DNA from: Rossellomorea aquimaris
GTDB taxonomy: Bacteria > Bacillota > Bacilli > Bacillales > Bacillaceae_B
Direction of reading: 5' to 3'
DNA: 64,000 nt
Assembly (NCBI RefSeq): GCF_001877785.1
Contig: NZ_MINN01000085.1
Coordinates: 124,001-188,000, forward strand
Both the position numbers and the translations under genes were made by a program. This document shows, piece after piece, positions 9,403-19,153 of this stretch. Position 1 is the stretch's first letter, and each line of letters opens with the position of its first letter. The notes below the pieces were generated by a model. It saw only the letters and a program-made list of their open reading frames with translations, made no database searches and was not told where the DNA came from.

Positions 9403-9495
9403 GCGGGCCGTCTTTCGCAGACGGCCGGTTTGGGAATATTAAAAGGATGCTTGGTTCAGAGCGGAAGTGAAACTGCTCATCCAAGCATCCTTTTT
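9403..9495 (+). terminator. Terminator after the rnz operon
   Basis: Two hairpins stand in tandem. The first, GCCGTCTTTCGCAGACGGC, has a short T-run. The second is long, AAAAGGATGCTTGG (9441-9454) pairing with CCAAGCATCCTTTTT, and ends in five T; it is the likely terminator. Confidence 0.8.
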
Positions 9496-9614
9496 ATGTC
9501 CCACAGGGTTGATTTGATATAAGAACAAAAGATTTTTGACTATTTTGGGTTGAACCTATTACATTTTTGATGTTTCGGTCAGGGTTTAGGAGGGGATCTG
9601 TCCCGGTCAGATGT

Positions 9615-9734
9615 TTTATGATCCATTTCCCGGATTTATGATCCATTCTGCAAATATATGATCCATTTCCAGAATTTATGATCCATTCCAAAAATATATG
9701 ATCCATTTTCCAGATTTATGATCTTTTAATAATA
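9615..9734. repeat. Array A: six units with an exact 20-bp period
   Basis: Units begin at 9615, 9635, 9655, 9675, 9695 and 9715. The first five share TWTATGATCCATT (13 bases) and differ in the next 7 bases; the sixth is degenerate after TTTATGATC. It lies between two convergent terminators (9495 and 9773). It is not a CRISPR: the constant part is too short and the spacer is only 7 bases. No gene is supported across it. Arrays of the same architecture but unrelated core occur at 26042 and 34776. Confidence 0.9.
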
Positions 9735-9772
9735 ATTATAAATAACTTGACCTGAATCGGAGGGGCTATCAT

Positions 9773-9806
9773 AAAAGAAAACCGAGCAGAACCTGCTCGG
9801 TTTTCT
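9773..9806 (-). terminator. Terminator for namA
   Basis: GAAAACCGAGCAG and CTGCTCGGTTTTC form a 13-bp stem with a short loop. On the minus strand it is followed by TTTTATG, so it most likely ends namA transcripts that have read through the repeat cluster. Confidence 0.75.
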
Positions 9807-9825
9807 CACGGAAGAAGACCTTCTT

Positions 9826-10236
9826 AGCTTGTCGTTCGTCCCAGAACGAGCCGCCTCCGCTTTTCTAATGTGCAGCTCCGGCGGCCAGCCCCTCGAGACG
9901 TTTCAGTCCGTCCACTGAAGTCAAAGAACGACTTCGCTTGCCGGACTTCCAACGCTTGTCGGGGCTGAACGGGCCACCTCCGCTTTCTATTGTCCAGCTC
10001 CAGGGCTTAGAGGCACAGGTCATAAGCCAAATCGTCCAAGAAAGAAAAAAATGCCTTCCCGTCCGCTTCGTCTTATGCCCCCTCGCCTCCGACCAAAGCC
10101 CTTCCGCTTTTCTATTGTCCAGCTCCAGTGGTCTGCTCCCGTTTGAAAATTAACCTTAGGCTTTTGAGGCAAAGAGCGCCTCAAAGCCTAAGAACATTTT
10201 TCAAAGGGAGCAAAACGCCCACTTCCGCTTTTCTAA
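9826..10236 (+). repeat. Cluster of R1 hairpin repeats: a partial tail plus three tandem units
   Basis: A 3' fragment (9826-9868) ends CCTCCGCTTTTCTAAT, then three near full-length units follow head to tail at about 9869-9989, 9990-10113 and 10114-10236. Each opens with a variant of TTGTCCAGCTCC and ends with a variant of TCCGCTTTTCTA; the middle is an imperfect palindrome. The ends are conserved but the hairpin cores differ: CATAAG/CTTATG arms in the second unit; TTAGGCTTT/AAAGCCTAA and CTCCC/GGGAG arms in the third. The last base pair of the cluster touches the namA stop codon (TCA at 10237 on the plus strand). No protein is supported here. Confidence 0.82.
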
Positions 10237-11253
10237 TCACCAGCCCCGTTCATACTGCTTCGGTGCTTCGATCTCTTCGTTCAGTTCGCCAGCTGCGGTG
10301 CGCGGCCAGTATGGGTTCCTCAGCAGTTCCCTTCCGAGGAGGATCAAGTCTGCGCGGTCATTCTGGAGGATTTCTTCCGCCTGGAGGCCGGAGGTGATTA
10401 GTCCGACGGCTCCTGCAGGTATACCGGCCCCTTCTTTGATGGTTTCGGCAAGCTTCACCTGATATCCCGGATAAACCGGAATCCTGGCCGGAACGACTGC
10501 CCCGGAGCTTACGTCGATCAGGTCGACCCCCTGATCCTTCATCCATTGTGAAAATACCACATAATCCTCTGCGTCCAGTCCGTCCTCATGGTAATCCTTT
10601 GCCGATACACGCACGAGGAGCGGGCCGTCCCAGACTGTTTTTATGCCGTCAATCACTTCACGGAGGAAGCGGTAGCGGTTTTCAGCAGATCCTCCATATT
10701 CATCGCTGCGCTTATTCGAGAGCGGTGACAGGAACTCGTTGATGAGGTACCCGTGGGCACCATGGATTTCGATGACATCGAAACCAGCCTTCTTGGCCCT
10801 TTCCGAGCCTTTCACGAATGCGGTGATGGTTTCTTTGATATTATCCGCTGACATTTCCAATGGGGTTTTCATATTCTCATTGAAAGGGATTGGAGAGGGA
10901 GCGATGATGTTACCTTCCAACACAGCTTTTCTGCCGGCGTGCGCCAGCTGGATCCCTGTCTTCGCCCCTTGCTCCTTGATAAGGCTCACAAGTTCGCTCA
11001 ACCCTTCAATGTGGTCGTCGCTCCAGATGCCGAGGTCCTGCGGGGAAATCCTGCCCTGCGGTGTGACCGCGGTCGCTTCCTGTATGATCAAACCTGTACC
11101 GCCGACAGCCCTGCTCACATAATGGGTGCGGTGCCAGTTTTCCACTTTCCCATCTTCATTATGGGAAGAGTACATGCACATCGGTGCCATCACGATACGG
11201 TTTTTCAGTTCAATATTCTTCAATGTATACGGTTCGAACAGTTTTGATTTCAA
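10237..11253 (-). CDS. namA: NADPH dehydrogenase, old yellow enzyme family, TTG start
   Basis: FMN-dependent ene-reductase (B. subtilis YqjM/NamA) that reduces activated C=C bonds of enones and other electrophiles with NADPH. I chose TTG at 11253, ten bases after GAAAGGGG. This gives 338 residues, the same as YqjM, and puts the redox-tuning Cys at position 26 in PMCMYSS and the C-terminal arginine finger at 336 in QYERGW, both as in YqjM. Other motifs: [26 protein letters not shown] and GRELLRNP. A longer in-frame ATG at 11310 exists but adds 19 non-conserved residues. The stop codon touches a hairpin repeat. Confidence 0.94.
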   Translation of the reverse strand: MKSKLFEPYTLKNIELKNRIVMAPMCMYSSHNEDGKVENWHRTHYVSRAVGGTGLIIQEATAVTPQGRISPQDLGIWSDDHIEGLSELVSLIKEQGAKTGIQLAHAGRKAVLEGNIIAPSPIPFNENMKTPLEMSADNIKETITAFVKGSERAKKAGFDVIEIHGAHGYLINEFLSPLSNKRSDEYGGSAENRYRFLREVIDGIKTVWDGPLLVRVSAKDYHEDGLDAEDYVVFSQWMKDQGVDLIDVSSGAVVPARIPVYPGYQVKLAETIKEGAGIPAGAVGLITSGLQAEEILQNDRADLILLGRELLRNPYWPRTAAGELNEEIEAPKQYERGW

Positions 11254-11308
11254 TGCAAAAAATCCCCTTTCACCTATATTTCGAGTGCCTAAATAATAAT
11301 GCGTTTTC

Positions 11309-11317
11309 ATTATATCA
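11309..11317 (-). promoter_or_regulatory. Extended -10 promoter of namA
   Basis: On the minus strand the sequence TGATATAAT is a full extended -10 (TGnTATAAT), about 56 bp before the TTG start. No good -35 is seen, which fits an extended -10 promoter. Confidence 0.5.
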
Positions 11318-11349
11318 GCAGCATTTTAGTGAAGAAAGAAATTTGCTTT

Positions 11350-12177
11350 TTACTTTACCCGGTTCAATCTCAATTCTTTTCCCATTTCCTGAGAGCGGTT
11401 CTTTGCTGCATCGACACAATGTGTAAAGGCTTCGCTTACTCCATATTGTTCAAGGACACTGATGCCTGCTTCCGTCGTTCCGCCCGGGCTGGTTACATTC
11501 TTTCGAAGAATTTCAGCTTCGAGACCGGATTTCTCAAGCATCACGGATGCACCTGAAATGGTTTCCTTGATCAAGGCTTTTGCCAGTTCACTGTGCAGTC
11601 CCAGGTCCACCGCCGCTTTTTCTATTATCTCTGCGACATAATAAATATAGGCCGGTCCGCTTCCTGATACGGCTGTGATCAAATCCATCTGTTCTTCCGG
11701 GACTTCCACCGCCAAACCGACCGAAGAGAAAAACTTCATCGTCCATTCCCTCTGCTTTTCTGAGAGGGATCCATTACATGTGACGGCCGTTGCGGATCGT
11801 CCAACTGAAGCACTCGTATTCGGCATCGCCCTGGCAACCGCTCCGTTGAATGCCAGAGCTTCCCGGATCTGTTTGATGCTAATGCCCGCAAGAACAGAAA
11901 TGATAAGTGTATCACTGGTCAAAAAACGCTTGACGGCAGGAGTTGCACCATGGAAATCCTTTGGCTTCATGGCGAGGATGATCACGTCGAATGGTTCATG
12001 TGAAGGGAGATGGTCATGCACCCCATTTACGCCGAAATGGTTTGTTACTTCTGTCAGCAGCTGACCGTTCGAGCGGTTTGTGACAAATACGCTTTCTTTC
12101 TCCAAAACCTTTGCTTCAAGGGCCCCGTTTAATAAGGCATATGCCATTGACCCGGCTCCGACAAACAATGTCTTCAT
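11350..12177 (-). CDS. proI: Pyrroline-5-carboxylate reductase
   Basis: Last step of proline synthesis: reduction of pyrroline 5-carboxylate to proline with NAD(P)H. 275 residues, normal for the family. The N-terminal dinucleotide fold is GAGSMAYALL, and the C-terminal helical dimer domain holds the signature SGSGPAYIYYVAE with the catalytic-site Ser/Thr, followed by GGTTEAG. Ribosome site AAGGAGGGAATAG. I use proI because the B. subtilis paralogue with a proline T-box at this map position is proI; proC would be the generic name. Expression is predicted to be induced when uncharged tRNA-Pro accumulates (see the T-box at 12225). Confidence 0.94.
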   Translation of the reverse strand: MKTLFVGAGSMAYALLNGALEAKVLEKESVFVTNRSNGQLLTEVTNHFGVNGVHDHLPSHEPFDVIILAMKPKDFHGATPAVKRFLTSDTLIISVLAGISIKQIREALAFNGAVARAMPNTSASVGRSATAVTCNGSLSEKQREWTMKFFSSVGLAVEVPEEQMDLITAVSGSGPAYIYYVAEIIEKAAVDLGLHSELAKALIKETISGASVMLEKSGLEAEILRKNVTSPGGTTEAGISVLEQYGVSEAFTHCVDAAKNRSQEMGKELRLNRVK

Positions 12178-12224
12178 TTACTATTCCCTCCTTATGAAAA
12201 ATGCTGCAGCAAAACCTTGCTTGA

Positions 12225-12476
12225 AAAAACAAAAGACCCCTTCATCCATAAAGGACGAAAGGGTCATGCTTCCGTGGTACCACCTTGTTTTATCCACCGG
12301 AAAAGCCGGGGGATACACTTGATTTCCATGTAACGCTGGAGACGTTCTATTTTAAAGACGCTCTAAAGGCAGGTTCACAGACAAAGTGGACGACAGTGCC
12401 TTCCAGCCTGACGGGCACCGTTCTCTTGCGTCATTCATCTGTTACTATTCTTTATCATCGCTTTACCAATATGTTA
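12225..12476 (-). promoter_or_regulatory. T-box riboswitch, proline specifier CCU
   Basis: A tRNA-sensing leader on the minus strand ahead of proI. Visible parts in order: the stem I motif AGAATAGTAA, the distal GGTG/GCTGG AAGG loops, then the specifier loop GAACCTG. There CCT (complement of 12371-12373) reads proline. Next is the T-box core GGTGGTACCACGG (about 12294-12280), then the terminator GACCCTTTCGTCC with GGATGAAGGGGTC and T-run (about 12265-12229). Uncharged tRNA-Pro should stabilise the antiterminator and allow proI transcription. The specifier agrees with the gene downstream. Confidence 0.93.
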
Positions 12477-12482
12477 TAGGTG

Positions 12483-12512
12483 ATTATCTTAAAAAAGCAG
12501 CTTGTCTGTCAA
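12483..12512 (-). promoter_or_regulatory. Sigma-A promoter of the T-box-proI unit
   Basis: Minus strand TTGACA (12512-12507), an 18-bp spacer and GATAAT (12488-12483), just before the T-box leader. The -35 is a perfect consensus. Confidence 0.7.
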
Positions 12513-12631
12513 GTGCTTATTTCAGTATATTCACAAGATAAGAAAAATGACAAAGAAAGGAATAAAATGTACACTATGAAATGAAGGATCATTCATTTTT
12601 CATGATCGAATAACTGGAATGTGGTGAAACC

Positions 12632-13594
12632 ATGACAACAGCTTTTGTAAATAATATTGCTAAGATTACATTGTCAACTCCGTATGCGGTCGGGGACGTC
12701 AATGTCTATTTGATAAAAGGGGACGTGCTTTCCCTGATGGATGCCGGTCCGCTGACGGATACCGCATGGGAACAGCTGAAATCCGCGCTTGGTTCTTTGG
12801 GCTATTCAATTGAGGATATCGAACAGATCATCCTTACCCATCATCATCCCGACCATGCAGGGTTGCTCGAAAGATTCCCGGATTCCGTGAAAATAATCGG
12901 CCATTCATATAACCGGTACTGGATCGACAGAGATAAATATTTCCATAGATTCTATGACCGTTTTTTTCATCAATTGGGGAAGGAATCGGGACTTCCGGAT
13001 GTTTACCTGGATGCAGTCCCCAAATTCAAAAGCCCGCTGAAGTATATGGGGAACAGGGCACTGGACAAAGTGATAAAAGAAGGGGACGCCTTACCGGGTC
13101 TGCCTGGGTGGCGGATCATCGAAACACTCGGCCATGCCCAGAGCCACCTTTCTTTTTACCGGGAAAGTGACGGGGTGATGATCGCCGGCGATCACATCCT
13201 CGCCCATATCTCTCCCAACCCGATCATCGAACCGCCCTTCGAGGGAGGGGGCAAGCGGACAAAGCCTCTCCTTCAGTACAATGATTCTTTAAGGAAGTTA
13301 ATGGATATCCCCATTTCATATGCTTATACAGGACATGGGGAGGAAGTCGATCATGTACATTCCCTGATCCCGAAAAGACTTACGAAACAGGCGGAAAGGG
13401 CAGAGGGGGTCCTCGGGTTGATCCGCGGGAAGCAGCAGACTGTTTTCGATATTTGCAGGCTCCTGTTTCCTTCGGTTTATAAAAAGGAACTCGGTCTTAC
13501 CTTGTCAGAAACAATCGGCCAATTGGATTATCTGGAATCCCTCGGGTCAATCAGGAAAGAAAAACAAGGGGATACTTTTTACTACCATGCATAA
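12632..13594 (+). CDS. yqjP: MBL fold metallo-hydrolase
   Basis: A 320-residue metallo-beta-lactamase-fold hydrolase matching the position of B. subtilis yqjP. The di-metal motif THHHPDHAGLL is near residue 70, a second His is in LGHAQSHLSF, and the bridging Asp in IAGDHIL; TGHGEEVDH carries a late His. A C-terminal helical extension is of the kind seen in the LACTB2/YqjP group. No signal peptide. The ATG follows TGTGGTGAAACC, a modest ribosome site. Its stop lies 14 bp before yqjQ, so the two are probably an operon. The substrate is unknown; family members include nucleases and thioester hydrolases. Confidence 0.85.
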   Translation: MTTAFVNNIAKITLSTPYAVGDVNVYLIKGDVLSLMDAGPLTDTAWEQLKSALGSLGYSIEDIEQIILTHHHPDHAGLLERFPDSVKIIGHSYNRYWIDRDKYFHRFYDRFFHQLGKESGLPDVYLDAVPKFKSPLKYMGNRALDKVIKEGDALPGLPGWRIIETLGHAQSHLSFYRESDGVMIAGDHILAHISPNPIIEPPFEGGGKRTKPLLQYNDSLRKLMDIPISYAYTGHGEEVDHVHSLIPKRLTKQAERAEGVLGLIRGKQQTVFDICRLLFPSVYKKELGLTLSETIGQLDYLESLGSIRKEKQGDTFYYHA

Positions 13595-13608
13595 TCGAGG
13601 TGAGGGAA

Positions 13609-14403
13609 ATGAATAACAGAATCAAAGGAAAGAATATCATCATCACAGGCGCATCGGGGGGAATCGGAGAAAGAATGGCCTTGAAAGTGGCTGAGAACGG
13701 AGGGAACCTGGCCTTGATCGCCCGCCGTCTTCCGCGTCTGGAGGAGCTGAAGCAAACGATCGAGGACCGCTTCCAATCAAAAGTGGAAATCTACCCGCTT
13801 GATGTTTCCGACTACGAAGAAATTCCGGGCGTTTTTCAAAAGATCCTGAATGATTTCGGAAAAGTCCACGGTCTCATCAACAATGCAGGATTCGGCATCT
13901 TCAAAGAAGCGCATGAGGTTCCTTTTGCAGAAGTTAAGGGCATGTTCGAAGTGAACGTCCTGGGCCTGATGGCATGTACGGGAGAAGTCCTGTCCCATAT
14001 GCGAGAACAGGGATCCGGCCACATCATCAATATAGCTTCGCAGGCTGGAAAATTTGCCACGCCTAAATCGAGCGCCTATTCGGCGTCGAAACATGCGGTT
14101 CTCGGTTACACCAACAGCCTTCGGATGGAAGCGGTAAGATACGGGGTGAGGGTCACAGCCGTGAATCCCGGGCCGATCGCCACAGACTTCTTTTCCATTG
14201 CCGATGAATCAGGCACATACGTGAAAAATGTCGAGAAGTGGATGCTGAAGCCTGATTTTGTAGCAGAAAAAGTGGTGGACGCCCTCTTCACAAACCGCCG
14301 GGAAATCAATCTGCCGCGCTGGATGAATGCAGGAAGTGTCATCTATCAATTGATTCCATCATTTGTCGAAAAAGTGGGAAATAAACTTTTTTTCAAAAAA
14401 TAG
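13609..14403 (+). CDS. yqjQ: Short-chain dehydrogenase/reductase
   Basis: Classical SDR of 264 residues, NAD(P)-dependent. Cofactor motif TGASGGIGERMA, structural NNAGFG, catalytic Ser in NIASQAG, and the Tyr-Lys pair in YSASKHAV; then NPGPIATDFF. I start at ATG 13609, which follows GAGGTGAGGG at ideal distance; a GTG nine bases earlier is inside that ribosome site. It pairs with yqjP in the same order as in B. subtilis. A basic, hydrophobic C terminus (about residues 240-264) suggests membrane association, as in the DHRS7-like SDRs. Substrate unknown. Confidence 0.88.
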   Translation: MNNRIKGKNIIITGASGGIGERMALKVAENGGNLALIARRLPRLEELKQTIEDRFQSKVEIYPLDVSDYEEIPGVFQKILNDFGKVHGLINNAGFGIFKEAHEVPFAEVKGMFEVNVLGLMACTGEVLSHMREQGSGHIINIASQAGKFATPKSSAYSASKHAVLGYTNSLRMEAVRYGVRVTAVNPGPIATDFFSIADESGTYVKNVEKWMLKPDFVAEKVVDALFTNRREINLPRWMNAGSVIYQLIPSFVEKVGNKLFFKK

Positions 14404-14457
14404 TGAAACCAAATAGTACTTTAGTACGTCTAATCTAACAAGGAGGGAGTCGAGTCT

Positions 14458-14988
14458 ATGAAAAAACAACCTGTACTATTCATGCTGTGTGTCTTTTTTC
14501 TTTTATCCGGATGTAATGCTTCCGGGGTCGGCAAGCCTCAGCAAGATGAAGATTTCATAGGCTTTGCGACTGATATAGACATTTCGAATAATAAAGTACT
14601 GATCAATGACATATGGTTTTCATTCGATAAACAGACAAAGTTTCATTCAGATAAAAAGAAATCGTTACATAAAGAGAGTCTAAAAATCGGTCAGAAGGTA
14701 AAGGTGAAGTATGACGGGGTGAAGGGAGAATCTTTTCCCGGCAGTGCAGCAGCGCGGCAATTCATCCTGCTGACCGATGAACAAAGCGAAAAAGAAGGGG
14801 ACGCCGTCGAGCTTGTGGTGAATGACCCCCGTTTTTCCCAGGTTGTCGTGCAGTCGATGGAGAAAAATCCGACAGGGATGTATTCCCTGCGCTTTACAGA
14901 CTTAGCCCTCAACCGCGATGTCCACGTGCTTATCAGCATTGAAGACAAACGCGTAATCGTACCCATTAACACATCTGCCAATGAATGA
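14458..14988 (+). CDS. Predicted lipoprotein, function unknown
   Basis: A 176-residue exported protein. The N terminus has a Lys-rich start, a hydrophobic run and a lipobox LLSGC with Cys19, so it should be lipid-anchored on the outer face of the membrane. After the Cys the chain reads as short beta strands (IGFATDIDISNNKVLIN, IWFSFDK), then a KVKVKYDG segment, resembling the OB-fold-like DUF3221 type of small Bacillus lipoproteins; I cannot confirm that family by eye. Ribosome site AAGGAGGGAG. It is a single gene with its own terminator. Confidence 0.75.
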   Translation: MKKQPVLFMLCVFFLLSGCNASGVGKPQQDEDFIGFATDIDISNNKVLINDIWFSFDKQTKFHSDKKKSLHKESLKIGQKVKVKYDGVKGESFPGSAAARQFILLTDEQSEKEGDAVELVVNDPRFSQVVVQSMEKNPTGMYSLRFTDLALNRDVHVLISIEDKRVIVPINTSANE

Positions 14989-15017
14989 AAGAGCGGCCGG
15001 CAAACCGCTCTTTTTTT
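14989..15017 (+). terminator. Terminator of the lipoprotein gene
   Basis: AAAGAGCGG / CCGCTCTTT stem directly after the stop codon, followed by seven T. Confidence 0.88.
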
Positions 15018-15238
15018 CGTGCAATGATCCTTCAATCGGCTGCAGCGGCAAGCAAAGGTTTTCCATCTTCCTTCAAGTCTTTACGAATCTCCCCTGTCAT
15101 CTCCACTGGATTATTCAAAAGAAAATGAGGGTATGCATCATTGAACAGGGAAATTTTCCTTGTCCAGTAAATTTGATGCCTATTTTTTCTTTTTCGTGGG
15201 AAACTAGGATCATCTAAGGGAAAGAAGGATGTGAATGT

Positions 15239-16922
<1,684 letters not shown>

Positions 16923-16943
16923 TGTTTTCCAGGTTGGCATGAG

Positions 16944-16976
16944 GGTCTGTCCTTTAATGGGGGCAGGCCTTTTTTT
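16944..16976 (+). terminator. Terminator of glcU-gdh
   Basis: GGTCTGTCC pairs with GGGGCAGGCC around a small loop, followed by seven T. Confidence 0.75.
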
Positions 16977-17065
16977 GGCGGCTCTCCGGCTATCCGTTCT
17001 TTGGTGGATTTCTTCAGGAGACTTCCTCTTGTGTTCGATTTTTACTCCATTCCCAATAATTTAAG

Positions 17066-17094
17066 TTGAAAGCGAACGTATATTCGTATAAAAT
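17066..17094 (+). promoter_or_regulatory. Promoter of the uvrX-like operon
   Basis: TTGAAA (17066-17071), a 17-bp spacer and TAAAAT (17089-17094). The spacer is filled by a LexA box, so repressor and RNA polymerase should compete. An alternative -10, TATAAT at 17101-17106, has no clear -35. Confidence 0.5.
17073..17086 (+). promoter_or_regulatory. LexA (DinR) box 1
   Basis: CGAACGTATATTCG fits the Bacillus SOS box CGAAC-N4-GTTCG with one mismatch and lies between the -35 and -10 elements. Confidence 0.75.
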
Positions 17095-17111
17095 CATACA
17101 TATAATAAAAG

Positions 17112-17125
17112 AGAACGGACGTTCG
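17112..17125 (+). promoter_or_regulatory. LexA (DinR) box 2
   Basis: AGAACGGACGTTCG contains a perfect GAAC-N4-GTTC palindrome and lies just downstream of the promoter. Two boxes 39 bp apart suggest tight, perhaps cooperative, SOS repression. Confidence 0.8.
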
Positions 17126-17150
17126 CAGTGATAAGGAAGGAGTGAGAAGG

Positions 17151-18413
17151 ATGACTGTCGACTACAGCGGGCTGCCGCATCACAAGATTTTATGCATCGA
17201 TATGAAGAGCTTTTACGCCAGCTGTTCGGCTGTCATGCTCGGCCTCGATCCGCTCGAATGCCACTTGGCGGTTGTCGGGGACCCGGACAGGCAGGGAAGC
17301 ATTGTGCTCGCTGCATCTCCCAGGTTAAAGAAGGACTTTGGCATCAAGACCGGATCGAGGATGTTCGAAATCCCAAAGGATCCCCGCATCAGGCTTGTGG
17401 AGCCGAAAATGGCCACCTACGTACGCATTTCCACTGAAATCACCCGCTTGTTTCATCGCTATGTCCCGAAAGACGCCATCCATACGTACAGCGTCGATGA
17501 AAGCTTCATCAAAATCGACGGGGCCACCCATCTGTGGGGGGACGCCATGACCATCGCCCGTAAAATCAAAGATGATATGGAAAGGGAGTTTCAGCTGCCG
17601 TGTGCGATCGGCATCGGGCCGAATCTGCTTCTATCCAAACTCTGCCTCGACCTTGAAGCAAAGAAGGAGGGAATTGCAGAGTGGAAATATGAAGACGTGC
17701 GGAAAAAGCTTTGGCCCCTGTCCCCTCTCAGCGAGATGTGGGGAATCGGCCGCCGTCTTGAAAAGACGCTCAACCGGATGGGGATCTTCTCGGTCGGGCA
17801 GCTCGCGCAGTATGACCTCGGGAAACTGGAAGCGAAATTCGGGGTGATGGGCAACCAGCTGTATTATCATGCCTGGGGTGTGGACTTGTCCGAGATCGGG
17901 GCGCCGATCATGGAAGGGCAGATCAGCTTCGGCAAGAGCCAGATCCTTTTAAGGGACTACAAGGAAAGGAAGGAAATCAAGTCGGTCATCCTTGAAATGT
18001 GCGAGGAGGTGGCCAGGAGGGCGAGGACGCACCAGAAGGCCGGACGGACCGTCAGTTTCGGGATCGGATACAGCCGGGAGGAATTCGGGGGCGGGTTCCA
18101 CCGGTCGCGGACAGTCGATGAGCCGACCAATATCACGATGGACCTGTACAGGGTCTGCCTCGAGCTTTTCGAAGAGAATTATAACGGAAAGACTGTCCGG
18201 AAAATATCCATTGCCCTTTCGAATATTGTTGAAGATGAAACGATGCAGATTTCCTTATTCGAGCCGAAACGGTGGGAGAAGCGGGAATTGGGATATGTGG
18301 TGGACAGGATCCGCCGCAAATATGGATCGGCTTCCCTGCTCAGGGCAGTATCCTATACGGAGGCGGGAACGGCAAGACATCGTGCGCGTCTGGTCGGGGG
18401 TCATAAATCGTGA
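17151..18413 (+). CDS. yqjW: SOS-induced Y-family DNA polymerase (UvrX/YqjW type)
   Basis: A second translesion polymerase, 420 residues, of the UmuC-like UvrX/YqjW branch typical of Firmicutes. Catalytic acids are visible in CIDMKSFYASC and YSVDESFIK; a beta-clamp motif QISLF lies near the C terminus, followed by a basic tail. I chose ATG 17151, nine bases after AGGAAGGAG; a GTG at 17142 is too close to that site. Two LexA boxes precede it, so it should be induced by DNA damage. The next gene encodes a YolD-like protein, the conserved partner of this polymerase type in B. subtilis (yqjW-yqjX). Confidence 0.93.
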   Translation: MTVDYSGLPHHKILCIDMKSFYASCSAVMLGLDPLECHLAVVGDPDRQGSIVLAASPRLKKDFGIKTGSRMFEIPKDPRIRLVEPKMATYVRISTEITRLFHRYVPKDAIHTYSVDESFIKIDGATHLWGDAMTIARKIKDDMEREFQLPCAIGIGPNLLLSKLCLDLEAKKEGIAEWKYEDVRKKLWPLSPLSEMWGIGRRLEKTLNRMGIFSVGQLAQYDLGKLEAKFGVMGNQLYYHAWGVDLSEIGAPIMEGQISFGKSQILLRDYKERKEIKSVILEMCEEVARRARTHQKAGRTVSFGIGYSREEFGGGFHRSRTVDEPTNITMDLYRVCLELFEENYNGKTVRKISIALSNIVEDETMQISLFEPKRWEKRELGYVVDRIRRKYGSASLLRAVSYTEAGTARHRARLVGGHKS

Positions 18414-18434
18414 TGAAATCCAGGAGGTGAGCAA

Positions 18435-18773
18435 GTGATACGGGACCGCGGAAGAATCAAATGGACGTCCATGATGCTCCCGGAGCATGTAAAATTATTA
18501 CGGGACTGGGCGAAGGAAGATACGTACGAAAAGAAAAAAGAGCTCGATGAACAAGAATTGGAAATATTGAACGAAACAGTGGCGGAAGCAATGGAGTTTG
18601 GGAAAGCCGTAGCGATCACCCACTATGTGAATCATCGTCATGAACTGCTCGTCGGCCTCATCCATCACGCCGATTCATTGGAAGGGAAGCTGCACGTGGT
18701 GGACAGCGACGGGAAAGTCCGCTATATCCCCTTGACAGGCATCTCGGACATCCGCTTTTTTGAAGAAGGCTGA
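18435..18773 (+). CDS. yqjX: YolD-like protein
   Basis: A 112-residue YolD-family protein. It opens MIRDRGRIKWTSMMLPEHV, the hallmark of YolD proteins that accompany UvrX-type polymerases; the C-terminal part forms a small beta domain (HADSLEGKLHVV...VRYIPLTGISDIRF). GTG start after AGGAGGTGAGCAA. It lies 21 bp after the polymerase gene and shares its SOS promoter. YolD proteins have been proposed to act like UmuD or as polymerase regulators; that is from family knowledge, not visible here. Confidence 0.9.
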   Translation: MIRDRGRIKWTSMMLPEHVKLLRDWAKEDTYEKKKELDEQELEILNETVAEAMEFGKAVAITHYVNHRHELLVGLIHHADSLEGKLHVVDSDGKVRYIPLTGISDIRFFEEG

Positions 18774-18774
18774 A

Positions 18775-18799
18775 GAAAAGAGAGGCTGAAGGCCTCTCC
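18775..18799 (-). terminator. Terminator for the CDGSH gene
   Basis: GAGAGGC / GCCTCTC hairpin; on the minus strand it is followed by a T-rich run (CTCTTTTCTTC). On the plus strand it may also slow the SOS operon. Confidence 0.55.
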
Positions 18800-18810
18800 G
18801 GTTTAAAGGA

Positions 18811-19026
18811 TTATTCCTCGTCCAGCACTTTCTCAGCACGTACACAGGATTCGAATTTCCCCTTGTGGGACGCGTCGCAGAACGGCATTTTAGCAGACAG
18901 GCCGCAGCGGCACAGAGAGAAGACCTGCTTCGTAGGAAATACATTTCCGTCAGCATCGATCAGCTCCACATCCCCGCTTACACGAAGAGAACCGTTATCA
19001 TTGACTTTGATTTGAGCTTTTGCCAT
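18811..19026 (-). CDS. CDGSH-type iron-sulfur protein
   Basis: A 71-residue protein with one CDGSH-like [2Fe-2S] motif: Cys-Arg-Cys in SLCRCG and the PFCDASH segment, giving the three Cys and one His ligands of this fold. The N-terminal half is a short beta sheet (IKVNDNGSLRVSGDVEL). No signal or membrane segment, so cytosolic. The ATG at 19026 follows AAAGGGTGGTTTTTC. Function probably in Fe-S or redox homeostasis, inferred from the family. It is transcribed away from yqkB, an A-type Fe-S carrier homologue, so the two may be functionally linked. Confidence 0.87.
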   Translation of the reverse strand: MAKAQIKVNDNGSLRVSGDVELIDADGNVFPTKQVFSLCRCGLSAKMPFCDASHKGKFESCVRAEKVLDEE

Positions 19027-19153
19027 GAAAAACCACCCTTTCTATAAAATACAAAAGTTTCCCCATACTGATAGTAAAGTGAAAAAGGGAAAAATGCAAT
19101 ATAATAAAAGGAAGCAAAAAAATATGATAGGATGGAGGGGAGGAGGAAGTCAC

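Noticed and set aside
9494..9706. A minus-strand protein of 70 residues with internal repeats (MDHIF..., MDHKS...)
   Set aside because: It is the array read as codons: the 20-bp period is not a multiple of three, so repeats fall in shifting frames. It has no ribosome site and no family resemblance.
9615..9734. CRISPR array
   Set aside because: The constant unit is about 13 bases and the variable part 7; no leader or cas genes are present. CRISPR repeats and spacers are each 20 bases or more.
15180..15238. A sigma-G promoter for glcU-gdh
   Set aside because: CATCTAA at 15211 resembles a sigma-G -10, but no -35 lies at the right distance, so I did not list it even though the operon is spore-specific in B. 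subtilis.
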